From contig NZ_JAALLS010000012.1 in the NCBI RefSeq assembly GCF_011059105.1, positions 1 to 64,000 of the forward strand: DNA of 64,000 bases. The letters are read 5' to 3'. The notes under the pieces were generated by a model. That model saw nothing but the letters and a program-made list of their open reading frames with translations. It searched no databases and was not told the origin of the DNA. The stretch is from Fodinibius halophilus. Its GTDB lineage: Bacteria > Bacteroidota > Rhodothermia > Balneolales > Balneolaceae. This document shows, one piece after another, positions 17,115-25,328 of this stretch (position 1 is the first letter of the stretch; each line of letters begins with the position of its first letter). A program made the position numbers and the translations under genes.

Positions 17115-17864
17115 ATGGATAACAGCCAATCACTTAAAGATCTCACGCCCGATGCTACAATTGGCCAAATAATTAATGCAGAAAAAAACGCAGAAGAGTT
17201 ACTTACATCTATTGGATTATCCCCTGAACACCACAAGCCTGAGACTTTACGATCAATCTGCCAGCAAAAGAAATGGAGTGAAGTAGAAATACTTCAATGG
17301 CTCAAAAAAAACCAACAGAACAATGGTGAGCAGAATGTAGACAATAATAAAGGGCTACCGAACCTCAATGATAACTTAAAAAGGTGGTGCAACTATCTTA
17401 AAAAGCACTTTATAACAAAGAATAGTGGACTTCTTGATGAAATTAGCAGTGATTTTCCTCGCATCCATAAGATACATGGTAACCAATACCAGTGGCTTAA
17501 AAATATGCAGCCGCACCTTGAAAAACTCGAAGAGAAACTAACCTATTACTTTTATTTCCAGCGTCACAAGCTATTTCCTCTACTCCATGAGTTGAACAGT
17601 TCAAAGAAAAAGATTTTACATGGTACTACCACAAAAATCGAGAGTGGAATTCATATTATCGAAGAAGATCATAATGAAATTATAGATTTCATAGAGACTA
17701 TTGAGCAGAAAGGACAAGGATTAAAAAATCCGGAAGGAGCATGTTCTACCCTTCGCATTCTGAACTACAATATCAAAGCACTTTTTTCTTCGCTGAAAAA
17801 ACAAATAGAAATTGAACGAGATCACTTCATCCCCTTGGTAAAACAAAAGTTAAACTCGGGATAA
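17115..17864 (+). CDS. Divergent RIC/hemerythrin-like di-iron protein
   Basis: A 249-aa cytosolic protein. Residues 10-65 resemble the DUF542 (ScdA N-terminal) domain ('LTPDATIGQIINAEKNAEEL') but lack its usual Cys pair. The rest is a four-helix bundle with His/Glu spaced as in hemerythrin-like proteins: 'RIHKIHGN', 'FYFQRHKLFPLLHE', 'IIEEDHNEIIDFIETIE', 'IERDHFIPLV'. It may repair or protect iron-sulfur centres, as RIC proteins do, or sense O2/NO. Likely co-transcribed with the SufR-like regulator 29 bases downstream. A canonical RIC lies separately at 47794-48513. Confidence 0.75.
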   Translation: MDNSQSLKDLTPDATIGQIINAEKNAEELLTSIGLSPEHHKPETLRSICQQKKWSEVEILQWLKKNQQNNGEQNVDNNKGLPNLNDNLKRWCNYLKKHFITKNSGLLDEISSDFPRIHKIHGNQYQWLKNMQPHLEKLEEKLTYYFYFQRHKLFPLLHELNSSKKKILHGTTTKIESGIHIIEEDHNEIIDFIETIEQKGQGLKNPEGACSTLRILNYNIKALFSSLKKQIEIERDHFIPLVKQKLNSG

Positions 17865-17893
17865 CTTGACCATATTTACTGAATCCTACTGTT

Positions 17894-18526
17894 ATGTTTA
17901 AAGGATCAAAAAAACAATTACTTGAACTTATTAAAAGAAATGGAACCACTACTATTGATGTGGCAGTCGAAAGTACCGACTTAGCTAAAACTACCCTCCG
18001 GGAACATTTCTTGCAATTAGAACGAGACGGATATATACAACACGATTATGTACGTTCGGGGCCCGGTCGGCCAAGCCTTGAATACCAACTAACCCAAAAG
18101 GGAAATGCCCTATTCCCTTCCCTTGAATCAACACTCATCTCAGAGTTACTTAACTTTTTAAAATCAAAAGACGACGAGAAAACGATACAAGAGTTTTTCA
18201 AGTTTTTTTGGGAAGATCGAATTAAAAAAGCTCGCCATCACATGGATCAACCCTCAAAAACAACATTTGAGAGTAAGATGGAATCTTTAACATCTATGTT
18301 AAAAGAAGAAGGGTTTATGCCCGAATTTGATATAGATAAAGAGAATAATACTCTTACCATTAAGGAATGCAATTGCCCATTCAGCGAAGTGGTAAAAGAA
18401 ACCAGACTTCCTTGCAAGCTGGAAGCCATGTTTTTTAAAGAGCTGTTCAATAAAGATGCTAAACGTACTACCCATATCGCAGAAGGAGATTTTTCATGCA
18501 CGTATAACATCCCCACCAATGCATAA
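17894..18526 (+). CDS. SufR-like HTH transcriptional regulator with C-terminal Cys cluster
   Basis: A 210-aa regulator. The winged helix (about 1-75) contains 'KTTLREHFLQLERDGYIQHD' and the wing RSGPGRPSLEYQLT, typical of the COG2345/SufR group. The C-terminal region has Cys residues in 'IKECNCPFSEVV', 'LPCKLEAMFF' and 'GDFSCTYNI', matching the spaced cysteines that bind an iron-sulfur cluster in SufR. It probably senses Fe-S or oxidative/nitrosative state and controls its own operon and perhaps the divergent ferredoxin/cbb3 genes. Confidence 0.85.
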   Translation: MFKGSKKQLLELIKRNGTTTIDVAVESTDLAKTTLREHFLQLERDGYIQHDYVRSGPGRPSLEYQLTQKGNALFPSLESTLISELLNFLKSKDDEKTIQEFFKFFWEDRIKKARHHMDQPSKTTFESKMESLTSMLKEEGFMPEFDIDKENNTLTIKECNCPFSEVVKETRLPCKLEAMFFKELFNKDAKRTTHIAEGDFSCTYNIPTNA

Positions 18527-18580
18527 ATTTTATTACATCATATCCCTAATATTCCCATAAACCTGTTAAAGGTGATAGCC

Positions 18581-19948
18581 ATGATTGTACATGACTTATC
18601 TAAATTTGTGAACAGTGCAACATATAATGATTTATCTGCTGAAGCAATTAAGCAACTTAAAATTAGGCTCCTTGATTCTTTAGGAACTGCTATTGGAGCT
18701 ATTAAAGGCCCGCCGCTTGAATCAATCAGAAAAATGGTTGACGATTTGGGTGGATCGCAACAGAGTACCTTAATCGGCAGCGGCAAAACGACGCCCGACC
18801 GTGCAGCTCTATACAACAGTGGACTGGTTCGCTACCTCGATTTCAATGACAGTTATCTGGCGAAGGGCGAAACATGTCATCCGAGTGATAATATCGGATC
18901 TATTTTGGCGGCCGGAGAAACAACCGGTCTAAGCGGCAAAGATTTTTTGACAGCACTCGGAGTTGCCTACCAGGTGCAATGTCGGCTGAGTGACGAAGCG
19001 CCCGTGCGCGACAAGGGATTCGACCATACCACCCAAGGCTCCTATGCTGTAGCAGTCGGCGTTTCTAACGCACTGGGATTAGATGAGGATAAGACGGCTA
19101 ACGCTATTTCGATTGCAGGTACCGCCCTGAATGCCCTCCGCGTGACACGAACTGGTGCCCTGTCTAACTGGAAAGGACTGGCATATCCTCATACTGCTTT
19201 TGGCGGGACCCACGCGGCGCTCCTCGCAAAGTATGGGATCACCGGTCCGCCGGCTGTTTTCGAAGGTAACAAAGGATTTATGGATTCCATTGCCGGTGAA
19301 TTCTCCATCGATTGGTCAAATGAAGATTTGGAGCGCGTTACCAACACAATTATTAAGAAATACAATGCCGAAATCCATTCTCAATCGTCCATTGAAGGAA
19401 TGATTGAATTGAAGGAGAAACAGGGCTTTACGGCCGATGACGTTGATAAGATTAATATCGAAATATTCGATGTGGCGTATCACATTATCGGCGGCGGTGA
19501 AGAAGGTGACAAGACGATTGTGCGTACGAAAGAAGAGGCCGATCACAGCCTGCAGTATATGGTGTCGGCCGCTCTGCTTGATGAACAGGTGATGCCGGAG
19601 CAATATGAAAAAGACCGGATTGAAGCCGATGATATTCAGACGCTGTTGCAAAAAGTGGAAGTTTCACCGAAGCAGGAATACAGCGATCGCTTTCCCGATG
19701 AGATGCCGACCAAACTGACGGTACATCTCAAAAACGGAGAATCCCACACCATCGAAAAGCATGATTACGAGGGTTTTCATACGCGTCCCATGAGCTGGGA
19801 GACGATTATCGCCAAGTTTGAAGGATTGGCTGAACCCTTCACCTCAAAAGAATTACGCGAACAGATTGTAAGCATCGTTCAGGATTTTGACCAACAAAGT
19901 GTAAATAAGCTGATGAAATTACTTAGAGAAGTTAAAATTAGAAAATAG
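18581..19948 (+). CDS. MmgE/PrpD-family protein (2-methylcitrate dehydratase-like)
   Basis: About 455 aa. The MmgE/PrpD fold is recognisable by 'LDSLGTAIGAIKGPP', 'ALYNSGLVRYLDFNDSYL', 'HPSDNIGSILAAGE', 'GSYAVAVGVSNALGL' and 'NWKGLAYPHTAFGGTHAALL'. The family includes 2-methylcitrate and cis-aconitate-type (de)hydratases; the substrate here cannot be told. ATG at 18581 with AAAGG 8 bases upstream is preferred over the GTG at 18572. No prpB/prpC genes are adjacent; instead a phosphosulfolactate synthase-like gene follows, suggesting another carboxylic-acid pathway. Confidence 0.9.
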   Translation: MIVHDLSKFVNSATYNDLSAEAIKQLKIRLLDSLGTAIGAIKGPPLESIRKMVDDLGGSQQSTLIGSGKTTPDRAALYNSGLVRYLDFNDSYLAKGETCHPSDNIGSILAAGETTGLSGKDFLTALGVAYQVQCRLSDEAPVRDKGFDHTTQGSYAVAVGVSNALGLDEDKTANAISIAGTALNALRVTRTGALSNWKGLAYPHTAFGGTHAALLAKYGITGPPAVFEGNKGFMDSIAGEFSIDWSNEDLERVTNTIIKKYNAEIHSQSSIEGMIELKEKQGFTADDVDKINIEIFDVAYHIIGGGEEGDKTIVRTKEEADHSLQYMVSAALLDEQVMPEQYEKDRIEADDIQTLLQKVEVSPKQEYSDRFPDEMPTKLTVHLKNGESHTIEKHDYEGFHTRPMSWETIIAKFEGLAEPFTSKELREQIVSIVQDFDQQSVNKLMKLLREVKIRK

Positions 19949-19997
19949 TTATTGGTTAATGGTTATGCGCAGTTCTGATCTCCAATTAACCAATAAC
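19948..19997. repeat. 12-bp inverted repeat between the MmgE/PrpD and ComA-like genes
   Basis: gttattggttaa (19948-19959) and its exact reverse complement (19986-19997) are separated by 26 bases. It begins at the last base of the upstream stop codon. No T-run follows, so it is a stem-loop or dispersed palindrome rather than a clear terminator. Confidence 0.6.
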
Positions 19998-20020
19998 TGA
20001 TAACCAAAATACTCAACCTT

Positions 20021-20845
20021 ATGGCCAACGAAAAAACATTCGACTTTTTAAATAAAAACCAACGAGAACCTAAACCCAGGAAAACAGGTATTACCGAAAT
20101 CCGCGGTCCATACTACGCTGTTATGGGCAAACGATATCTTAATGATATCATGGAAACTATGGGCGAGCACGTAGATTCGCTGAAGTTTTCGGGCGGATCG
20201 TTTTCGATCATGCCGAAAAAATCCGTACAAGAGCTTATTGATATTGCCCACGACCACGATGCGCTGGTATCCACCGGTGGATTTATGGAGTATGTGCTTA
20301 CGCAGGGCAAAGACGCCGTTGATCAGTATATAGATACCTGCAAAGATTACGGTTTCGATATTATTGAGCTCTCGGCCGGATTCATCACCCTGCCCACCGA
20401 CGACTGGCTGCGACTGATCGAAAAAGTGCAGGAAGCCGGACTGAAAGCCAAACCCGAAATCGGTATCCAGTTTGGTGCCGGTGGTGATACCGCGCAGGGC
20501 GAACTGGAATCGGAAGGTACACTTGATACTGAATATGCCGTCAAGCAGGCCAAACGATTTGTAGATGCCGGAGCCTATATGATTATGATCGAATCGGAAG
20601 GTATCACCGAGAATGCGAATCCATGGCGAACTGAAGTGCCGGCGGAGTTTATTAACGAAATCGGCCTGGAGAAGCTGATGTTTGAAGCGGCTGATCCGGA
20701 AGTATTCGCATGGTACATCAAGAACTATGGTCCTGAAGTAAATATGTTTGTGGATCACAGTCAGATTGTGCAGCTTGAAACGCTGCGCCGCGGCATCTGG
20801 GGTACCAAAAGTCTCTGGGGACGCGTGCTTACGTATAAAGAGTAA
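20021..20845 (+). CDS. Phosphosulfolactate synthase-like protein (ComA family)
   Basis: A 274-aa TIM-barrel protein. Family signatures include 'KFSGGSFSIMPKKSVQELID', 'VSTGGFMEYVLTQG', 'GFDIIELSAGFITLP', 'KPEIGIQFGAGGDT', 'MIMIESEGITE' and 'MFVDHSQIVQLETLR'. ComA joins sulfite and phosphoenolpyruvate in coenzyme M synthesis, but bacterial relatives occur without the rest of that pathway and their reaction is uncertain. It follows the MmgE/PrpD gene by 72 bases and is probably co-expressed. Confidence 0.88.
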   Translation: MANEKTFDFLNKNQREPKPRKTGITEIRGPYYAVMGKRYLNDIMETMGEHVDSLKFSGGSFSIMPKKSVQELIDIAHDHDALVSTGGFMEYVLTQGKDAVDQYIDTCKDYGFDIIELSAGFITLPTDDWLRLIEKVQEAGLKAKPEIGIQFGAGGDTAQGELESEGTLDTEYAVKQAKRFVDAGAYMIMIESEGITENANPWRTEVPAEFINEIGLEKLMFEAADPEVFAWYIKNYGPEVNMFVDHSQIVQLETLRRGIWGTKSLWGRVLTYKE

Positions 20846-20858
20846 TCCTATCATTTGG

Positions 20859-20887
20859 AAAGAGTCCATCTCTAAGGTGGACTCTTT
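20859..20887 (+). terminator. Terminator after the ComA-like gene
   Basis: A perfect 10-bp stem (aaagagtcca at 20859-20868, tggactcttt at 20878-20887) with a 9-base loop, 14 bases after the stop. The T-run is short. Confidence 0.7.
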
Positions 20888-20905
20888 CTCATAAAGAAAC
20901 CTAAA

Positions 20906-21211
20906 ATGTATAAAAAACAGTTCGACCTACGATATTTCGAGATGGGCCAGCATGGAGAAGCAACTCCTGTTACTATTTTAACACTGCTGGAAGAAGCCGC
21001 AGCTGACCATTGTTTGTCTATTGGATACAGCCTCTATGATCTGCTTGAAAAAGGGATTGGGTGGGGTCTATTGTCAGAACGTATGAAGATGAATCAATGT
21101 CAGATATCTCAAAAACTCTTGATGCAAATAGAAAAGAATCATTTTCCGATTAACAACAAGAGATTTTGTATTGGCCCTCAATTGCGGAATCAGCTTCCGG
21201 ACATCCGCTAG
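20906..21211 (+). pseudogene. N-terminal remnant of an acyl-ACP thioesterase-like protein
   Basis: Residues 1-60 read as the start of a hot-dog-fold acyl-ACP/acyl-CoA thioesterase ('FDLRYFEMGQHGEATPVTIL', 'DHCLSIGYSLYDLLEKGIGW'). After 'LLSERMKMNQ' the similarity stops and the frame runs through unrelated sequence to a stop. A normal protein is about 240 aa, so this is a truncated relic. Its tail overlaps in another frame a fragment resembling a P-type ATPase. Confidence 0.65.
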
Positions 21212-21453
21212 CCGATGTCATTTGGGAGACTATAAATAACAGCACTGAAATAGCAGAAGCCAATCAATTTACTGCTCACACCGCACAGGGAATAGAAACA
21301 GAATATCAATCGAATGACATTTTAGTTGGCCGACCGGAGTTTATCACAGAACAGGGAGTTATCGTTGATATCAGCGCCGAACTTTTTAATCTGCTCGCCG
21401 ATAAAGCCTTGCTCATCTTCGCCGAGCATATCGTTGGCTGCCTGCATGGCTAG
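21166..21453 (+). pseudogene. Fragment resembling the nucleotide-binding domain of a heavy-metal P-type ATPase
   Basis: Within this 95-aa frame, 'IAESASGHPLADVI' matches the ATPase N-domain (HP motif), and 'FTAHTAQGIETEYQSNDILV' with GRPEFI matches the following GxG...VLVG region. Everything before and after (actuator, DKTG phosphorylation site, membrane helices) is missing. From about 21360 the frame is unrelated to ATPases. It is a decayed internal gene fragment joined to the thioesterase remnant. Confidence 0.55.
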
Positions 21454-21534
21454 TCCTTCCATCTCAACGAGGTTATCCATAATGGCGGTAATCCTGAACG
21501 GGATGCGATTGCGGTGGGCATAGATTACTGACAA
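21322..21534 (-). pseudogene. Unidentified gene fragment
   Basis: A 70-aa minus-strand frame, of which about residues 5-58 look protein-like ('MDNLVEMEGLAMQAANDMLG' and 'EDEQGFIGEQIKKFGADIN', helical and acidic). I do not recognise the family. Its 3' end overlaps the P-type ATPase fragment and there is no ribosome binding site. Probably a relic of a third gene in this decayed stretch, though a shadow frame cannot be excluded. Confidence 0.3.
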
Positions 21535-21789
21535 GTAAGAAACTCTTGGGGTACAATTGTATTTGATAAGAATGCCGTTGGCCGCCTTCCATTGGCAAAT
21601 AATCCATAAGTTAAATCAGGGGTGGATATACTATTTAAAAATAGTTAAAAGATGCAGCATTTTTCTTATAGTCGGGATAGTTTTAAGCTGCTCTTCGAAC
21701 AATTATTTTAATCCAAAAACTGCTAATATTGCCCTAAGGCCTCTAATGCTTGGGAGATAAACTCATGGATATAGCCCCCCCCCATTCTC

Positions 21790-22113
21790 CTATGCCTTTT
21801 CGGCAAGTTCCAGTTGCTGGCTTGGAAAATAGATCTCGACCTCTTTATTATAAGTAGCTTCTTTAAACTGGGGCAATACGATAAGTTCATACCATTTTAA
21901 AAACTCTTTTGCCGAAATAGGATCCATGCTACTCCAGCTGTCGATATCCACGGCAATAACATTTAAGCCATCGACATCCCTTTTTTTAAGATAGGTTACC
22001 ACTTCCCGATAATCTCCCTGGCACAGGGGGCGGTTAATCTTTTCATCCTCACTGATAACCTCAAACCGTAGTTTCATCAGATCTCGCTTGGTGGGCATCG
22101 TTTTTTCGCTCAT
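21790..22113 (-). CDS. Small conserved-looking protein of unknown function
   Basis: A 107-aa cytosolic protein preceded by a strong AAGGAG ribosome binding site 11-12 bases before the ATG, which supports expression. Features: 'RFEVISEDEKINRPLCQGDY', a central 'VIAVDIDSWSSMDPISAKEF', and a charged C-terminus. One Cys. No family recognised. It stands alone among remnants on one side and a non-coding stretch on the other. Confidence 0.7.
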   Translation of the reverse strand: MSEKTMPTKRDLMKLRFEVISEDEKINRPLCQGDYREVVTYLKKRDVDGLNVIAVDIDSWSSMDPISAKEFLKWYELIVLPQFKEATYNKEVEIYFPSQQLELAEKA

Positions 22114-22334
22114 GGTAGTTAGTCTCCTTTTTTAAAATAGCTGTAAATATAACGTTATAATTTCAAATAAGACAGTTTATCCAACGTACAACAATAGAAA
22201 ATATGATTGGTTTTCTCAGAACAGTATGTAAGACCTTTGGCAAGGTAAATCCTTACAAATTTATTTATCTCACAGCAATTATGTCTCATTATGTTAGTAG
22301 TTAATACTGCTCTACTTTAGAGTAACCAGTGATT

Positions 22335-22370
22335 AAAAAACGGGGAGGCTTTTCAACCTCCCCGCCATCG
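22335..22370 (-). terminator. Minus-strand intrinsic terminator with no visible gene upstream
   Basis: On the minus strand the stem cggggagg/cctccccg (22357-22364 with 22341-22348) is followed by six T. A strong terminator shape, but no minus-strand protein gene lies to its right, so it may end a small RNA encoded at about 22370-22520. Confidence 0.65.
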
Positions 22371-22540
22371 GCTTCTGTAGCGCTCTCTGTGCTATTTGAA
22401 CCGGCTTTTAAGGGGACACTCCCGACGAACCATCTCCGCCAGGAATATTGGGGTACCGGTTCCGTCTGCCTTAATCATATATTGTTCTATTCCGAATTTA
22501 TTTATCTGCTTTTGTGATCATTCTCTATAAACAGTACACA
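22371..22540 (-). ncRNA. Possible structured small RNA ending at the 22.34-kb terminator
   Basis: The stretch is GC-richer than its flanks and folds: gaaccgg and ccggttc pair around a 50-base interior (about 22397-22462), and agc/gct arms flank a loop near 22380. Minus-strand transcription would end at the strong terminator at 22335-22370. No long reading frame explains it. Identity unknown; 6S RNA, tmRNA and SRP RNA hallmarks were looked for and not seen. Confidence 0.3.
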
Positions 22541-22736
22541 CAACACGCCCCCCATCCCCCAAAGGTTTTTTATTTTTTTTGAATGGATGTAGCAAAGACA
22601 AAATTAAATCGGCAAATGATATAACAACGCCTTTGCAAACGCTTATTACCGCTATAAATGCTAAGTGGAGACTTAAATATTGTTTCGAGCCGGATAATTT
22701 ATATTATTGAGTCAATTGTTTGACTAACCACCACTG
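22541..22736. promoter_or_regulatory. AT-rich leader of the ECF sigma gene
   Basis: About 200 AT-rich bases upstream of the sigma-factor ATG at 22737. It should hold the promoter of the sigma/lipoprotein/FecR/receptor cassette. No motif is confident. Confidence 0.3.
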
Positions 22737-23327
22737 ATGACAAACGTACTATCACTTTCATACGCCCTTATTGCCCTGGCCTCGACGCTGGACACAGAGG
22801 CGGACAAACAGGATCTTGCCCAAAAGATTAAAGAGGGAGATCATAAAGCATTTCGCACTTTTTACGATGCTCATTTCGATTCCCTGCTCCGTTTTCTAGT
22901 CAGCAGAAACACCTCGAAAGAGGCCGCCAAAGATATTATCCAAAAGGCTTTTATCTATATATGGGAACACCGCTCAAAGATCGATCCCGATAAATCATTA
23001 AAGTCGTATATTTTTCGCATTGCCTATACCCGAATGCTCAACCACCACCGGGATCATAAAAAGTTTAGTAACGACGAAGCTGTACCGGAGCAAGAATCCA
23101 GATTAACACCGGAAGACCATGCCCGGGAAACCGATTTAAAAAAGGCGATAGATCGCGCGATAGAAGAGATGCCGGAAAAGCGGGGAATGGTATTTCGACT
23201 CTGTTTTGTCGAAGACCTTACCTATAAAGAAGCAGCTGAAACGATGGAGGTTACTCCCAAAACCATTGAAAACCATATGGGGCTGGCCCTTAAAGATATT
23301 CGGAAATCATTGGAACGGTTCAGATAG
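22737..23327 (+). CDS. ECF RNA polymerase sigma factor (FecI-like)
   Basis: A 196-aa sigma-70 family protein of Bacteroidetes FecI type. Region 2 is 'FRTFYDAHFDSLLRFLVSRN' through KDIIQKAFIYIWEHR; region 4 is 'MPEKRGMVFRLCFVEDLTYK' with the HTH 'EAAETMEVTPKTIENHMGLA'. It directs polymerase to the receptor cassette, released by the FecR-type anti-sigma encoded two genes later. First gene of a four-gene plus-strand group running to 27971. Confidence 0.92.
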   Translation: MTNVLSLSYALIALASTLDTEADKQDLAQKIKEGDHKAFRTFYDAHFDSLLRFLVSRNTSKEAAKDIIQKAFIYIWEHRSKIDPDKSLKSYIFRIAYTRMLNHHRDHKKFSNDEAVPEQESRLTPEDHARETDLKKAIDRAIEEMPEKRGMVFRLCFVEDLTYKEAAETMEVTPKTIENHMGLALKDIRKSLERFR

Positions 23328-23399
23328 TTTTAAAAGTGATTGGGGGTTACCACCCGGCTGATGTGTATAGCAACATAACGGACATGAAAAGGCAGAAAA

Positions 23400-24299
23400 A
23401 TGAAAAAACAACTTTATATCATACTCTTTGTCGCAACCACTATTTTCAGCAGCTGCACCCTGGATCATCTGGAGGATACCGGCAGTGACCCAATCACCAA
23501 AGAAGATCTTGCCATGGCCAGCCAAATAATTGGCAACTCGCTCTCTAATAATAATAGCGGGGTAGTGCTAAGTATAAGTGATGCGCTTACTATTATTTCT
23601 CAAACCAGCTTTACAGAAACAAACAGTAAGGCCAAAAGGAAAGAACAAGATCTCAGTGGTCGTGGCAAAGAAACGAATTACAATTATCGGTATAACGAAG
23701 GTACCGGGGTGCATCATGTTTCTTTTATGAGAGAGGTTATGTTTGATGCTCCCTTTTTCATGAAGACTGTTACTGATAGCTTAAAATATATATACCGGGA
23801 TGCAGAGGGTAACTTTATACCTTTTCCCAGGGAACAAGAAAATGACATTGCCTCCGTCAATTATACGGGGCAACGCAATGGACAAATTAATACCGGTGAA
23901 GAACGAATCTCTTTCTCCAGAACCGATACCTTTATGGTAGGCGGCTATACAGATAACAGCACCGCACTTACAGTAGAAGGCAACCATGCCGGCAGTAGCA
24001 CTACGAGCACGGAGCAAGCTGACGGTTCTGGCTCTACATACACATATGATTTAACAATTACGTTTTTAAATATTCAAATCGGTAAAGAGGCTCTAGACCA
24101 AATCCATCCCGGGCTTGCACTAGCCGGAAGGCTGCAGTGGCAGCTCACAGTATGGGCCAATGCCAAAAGAGAAGGAACCGGTAACAAGATGACCGGAACC
24201 ATCAAAGCTCTGGGTAACGGTACGGCCCAGTTGTATTTTGAAAACAGTACAGCACAGTTCCTGCTGAACCTGCAAACAGGCGAAGTAAGCGAACTATAA
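23400..24299 (+). CDS. Hypothetical lipoprotein within the sigma/FecR cassette
   Basis: A 299-aa exported protein. The signal ends in a lipobox (FSSC, Cys19). The mature part is Ser/Thr/Asn-rich with beta-strand pattern ('GSTYTYDLTITFLNIQIG', 'GRLQWQLTVWANAKREGTGN') and no known motif. Its place between an ECF sigma gene and the FecR gene is unusual; the order is normally sigma-FecR-receptor. It may be a surface or periplasmic part of the same uptake or signalling system. Confidence 0.75.
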   Translation: MKKQLYIILFVATTIFSSCTLDHLEDTGSDPITKEDLAMASQIIGNSLSNNNSGVVLSISDALTIISQTSFTETNSKAKRKEQDLSGRGKETNYNYRYNEGTGVHHVSFMREVMFDAPFFMKTVTDSLKYIYRDAEGNFIPFPREQENDIASVNYTGQRNGQINTGEERISFSRTDTFMVGGYTDNSTALTVEGNHAGSSTTSTEQADGSGSTYTYDLTITFLNIQIGKEALDQIHPGLALAGRLQWQLTVWANAKREGTGNKMTGTIKALGNGTAQLYFENSTAQFLLNLQTGEVSEL

Positions 24300-24335
24300 T
24301 ATGATTAATTAAATATGTAACATGCAGTAATTACA

Positions 24336-25316
24336 ATGGGTGATCAACAATCACATAACGACCCTGATTCCAAGCGAGCAGAGTTCATCAAAAAAGCGCG
24401 GGAGCAGAATATACCGCTGGCAGAACTTGATGACGACTTCATTCAAGAACTTGCAGAATATGTTGAAACCAAAAAGGATGAAAGCCCATCATTCGAGGCG
24501 GATAAAAAAGAGGTTTGGAACAATATTAATGCAGCTACTCAGCAGGCCGATAAAGTGGATTCTACGGCCAATATCACTACGATTTTTTCTTCTTCAACAG
24601 TACGCTGGGCTGCAGCCGCCATCCTTATTGTCGGGTTGCTCTCCGGTGCAATCTACATGCAGTTCTTCGCTCAACAAAAAAGGCTACTGGCTCAATCAAC
24701 ATCTACAATCACTACTATTACTTTAGATGATGGGAGCACGGTAACGTTGCGACCTCACTCTCGATTATATACTAGTGATAATAGTAAAATACTCCAGTCG
24801 TACCACCTTGAGGGAGAAGCATTTTTCGAGGTAACCAAACAGAACAACCGAACTTTTTCGGTTACTACTGATATCGGGAAAGTAAGCGTGCTTGGTACTC
24901 GCTTTAACCTCAGCTCATGGGGTGAGCAACTGCAAGTTTACCTTGAAGAAGGATCTGTTGAAGTCAAACCTTCGGATAGGGAAAACCGTGTCATCCTAAA
25001 ACCCGGGGAATCGGCGACTCTTGCCAGTGCAAAAGCCACACCAAACAAAACGGTAGCCAATGCAGAGGAGTTTACCGACTGGATTGACGGAGAACTTATT
25101 TTTAATGACAAATCAGTCCAGCAAATAGCTGCTGAGCTGGAGCAACAATTCGGCATCACCGTACTACTGCCCAACCCGGTGGCACAACAGCAACTTACAG
25201 GACGCCTGTCACTGGATAAAGTAAATACGGCTCTCGAGGATCTCGAACTCGCCCTTAATGGTACGTTCACTCAAACCGGGGATAGTCGCTATACTTTTGA
25301 ACCCAACAGCCAGTAA
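24336..25316 (+). CDS. FecR-family anti-sigma factor
   Basis: A 326-aa single-pass membrane regulator. The cytosolic N-terminal 90 residues are acidic, with the transmembrane helix at about 92-112 ('WAAAAILIVGLLSGAIYMQF'). The periplasmic FecR domain has 'TTITLDDGSTVTLRPHSRLY', 'YHLEGEAFFEVTKQ' and 'GTRFNLSSW', and a C-terminal DUF4974-like secretin/TonB-short fold begins at 'ELIFNDKSVQQIAAELEQQF'. It relays receptor occupancy to the ECF sigma factor at 22737. 12 bases before the receptor gene. Confidence 0.93.
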   Translation: MGDQQSHNDPDSKRAEFIKKAREQNIPLAELDDDFIQELAEYVETKKDESPSFEADKKEVWNNINAATQQADKVDSTANITTIFSSSTVRWAAAAILIVGLLSGAIYMQFFAQQKRLLAQSTSTITTITLDDGSTVTLRPHSRLYTSDNSKILQSYHLEGEAFFEVTKQNNRTFSVTTDIGKVSVLGTRFNLSSWGEQLQVYLEEGSVEVKPSDRENRVILKPGESATLASAKATPNKTVANAEEFTDWIDGELIFNDKSVQQIAAELEQQFGITVLLPNPVAQQQLTGRLSLDKVNTALEDLELALNGTFTQTGDSRYTFEPNSQ

Positions 25317-25328
25317 TAATATGATAAC

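Noticed and set aside
21557-21760. 67-aa frame with a lipobox-like 'IVLSCSS'
   Set aside because: The stretch before the hydrophobic part is overlapped by another short frame, it lies in a decayed region, and the product after the Cys is only about 20 residues; not supportable as a gene.
22397-22470. tRNA-like 'ggttcaaat' on the minus strand
   Set aside because: No acceptor stem, anticodon arm or correct spacing; only the T-loop-like word is present.
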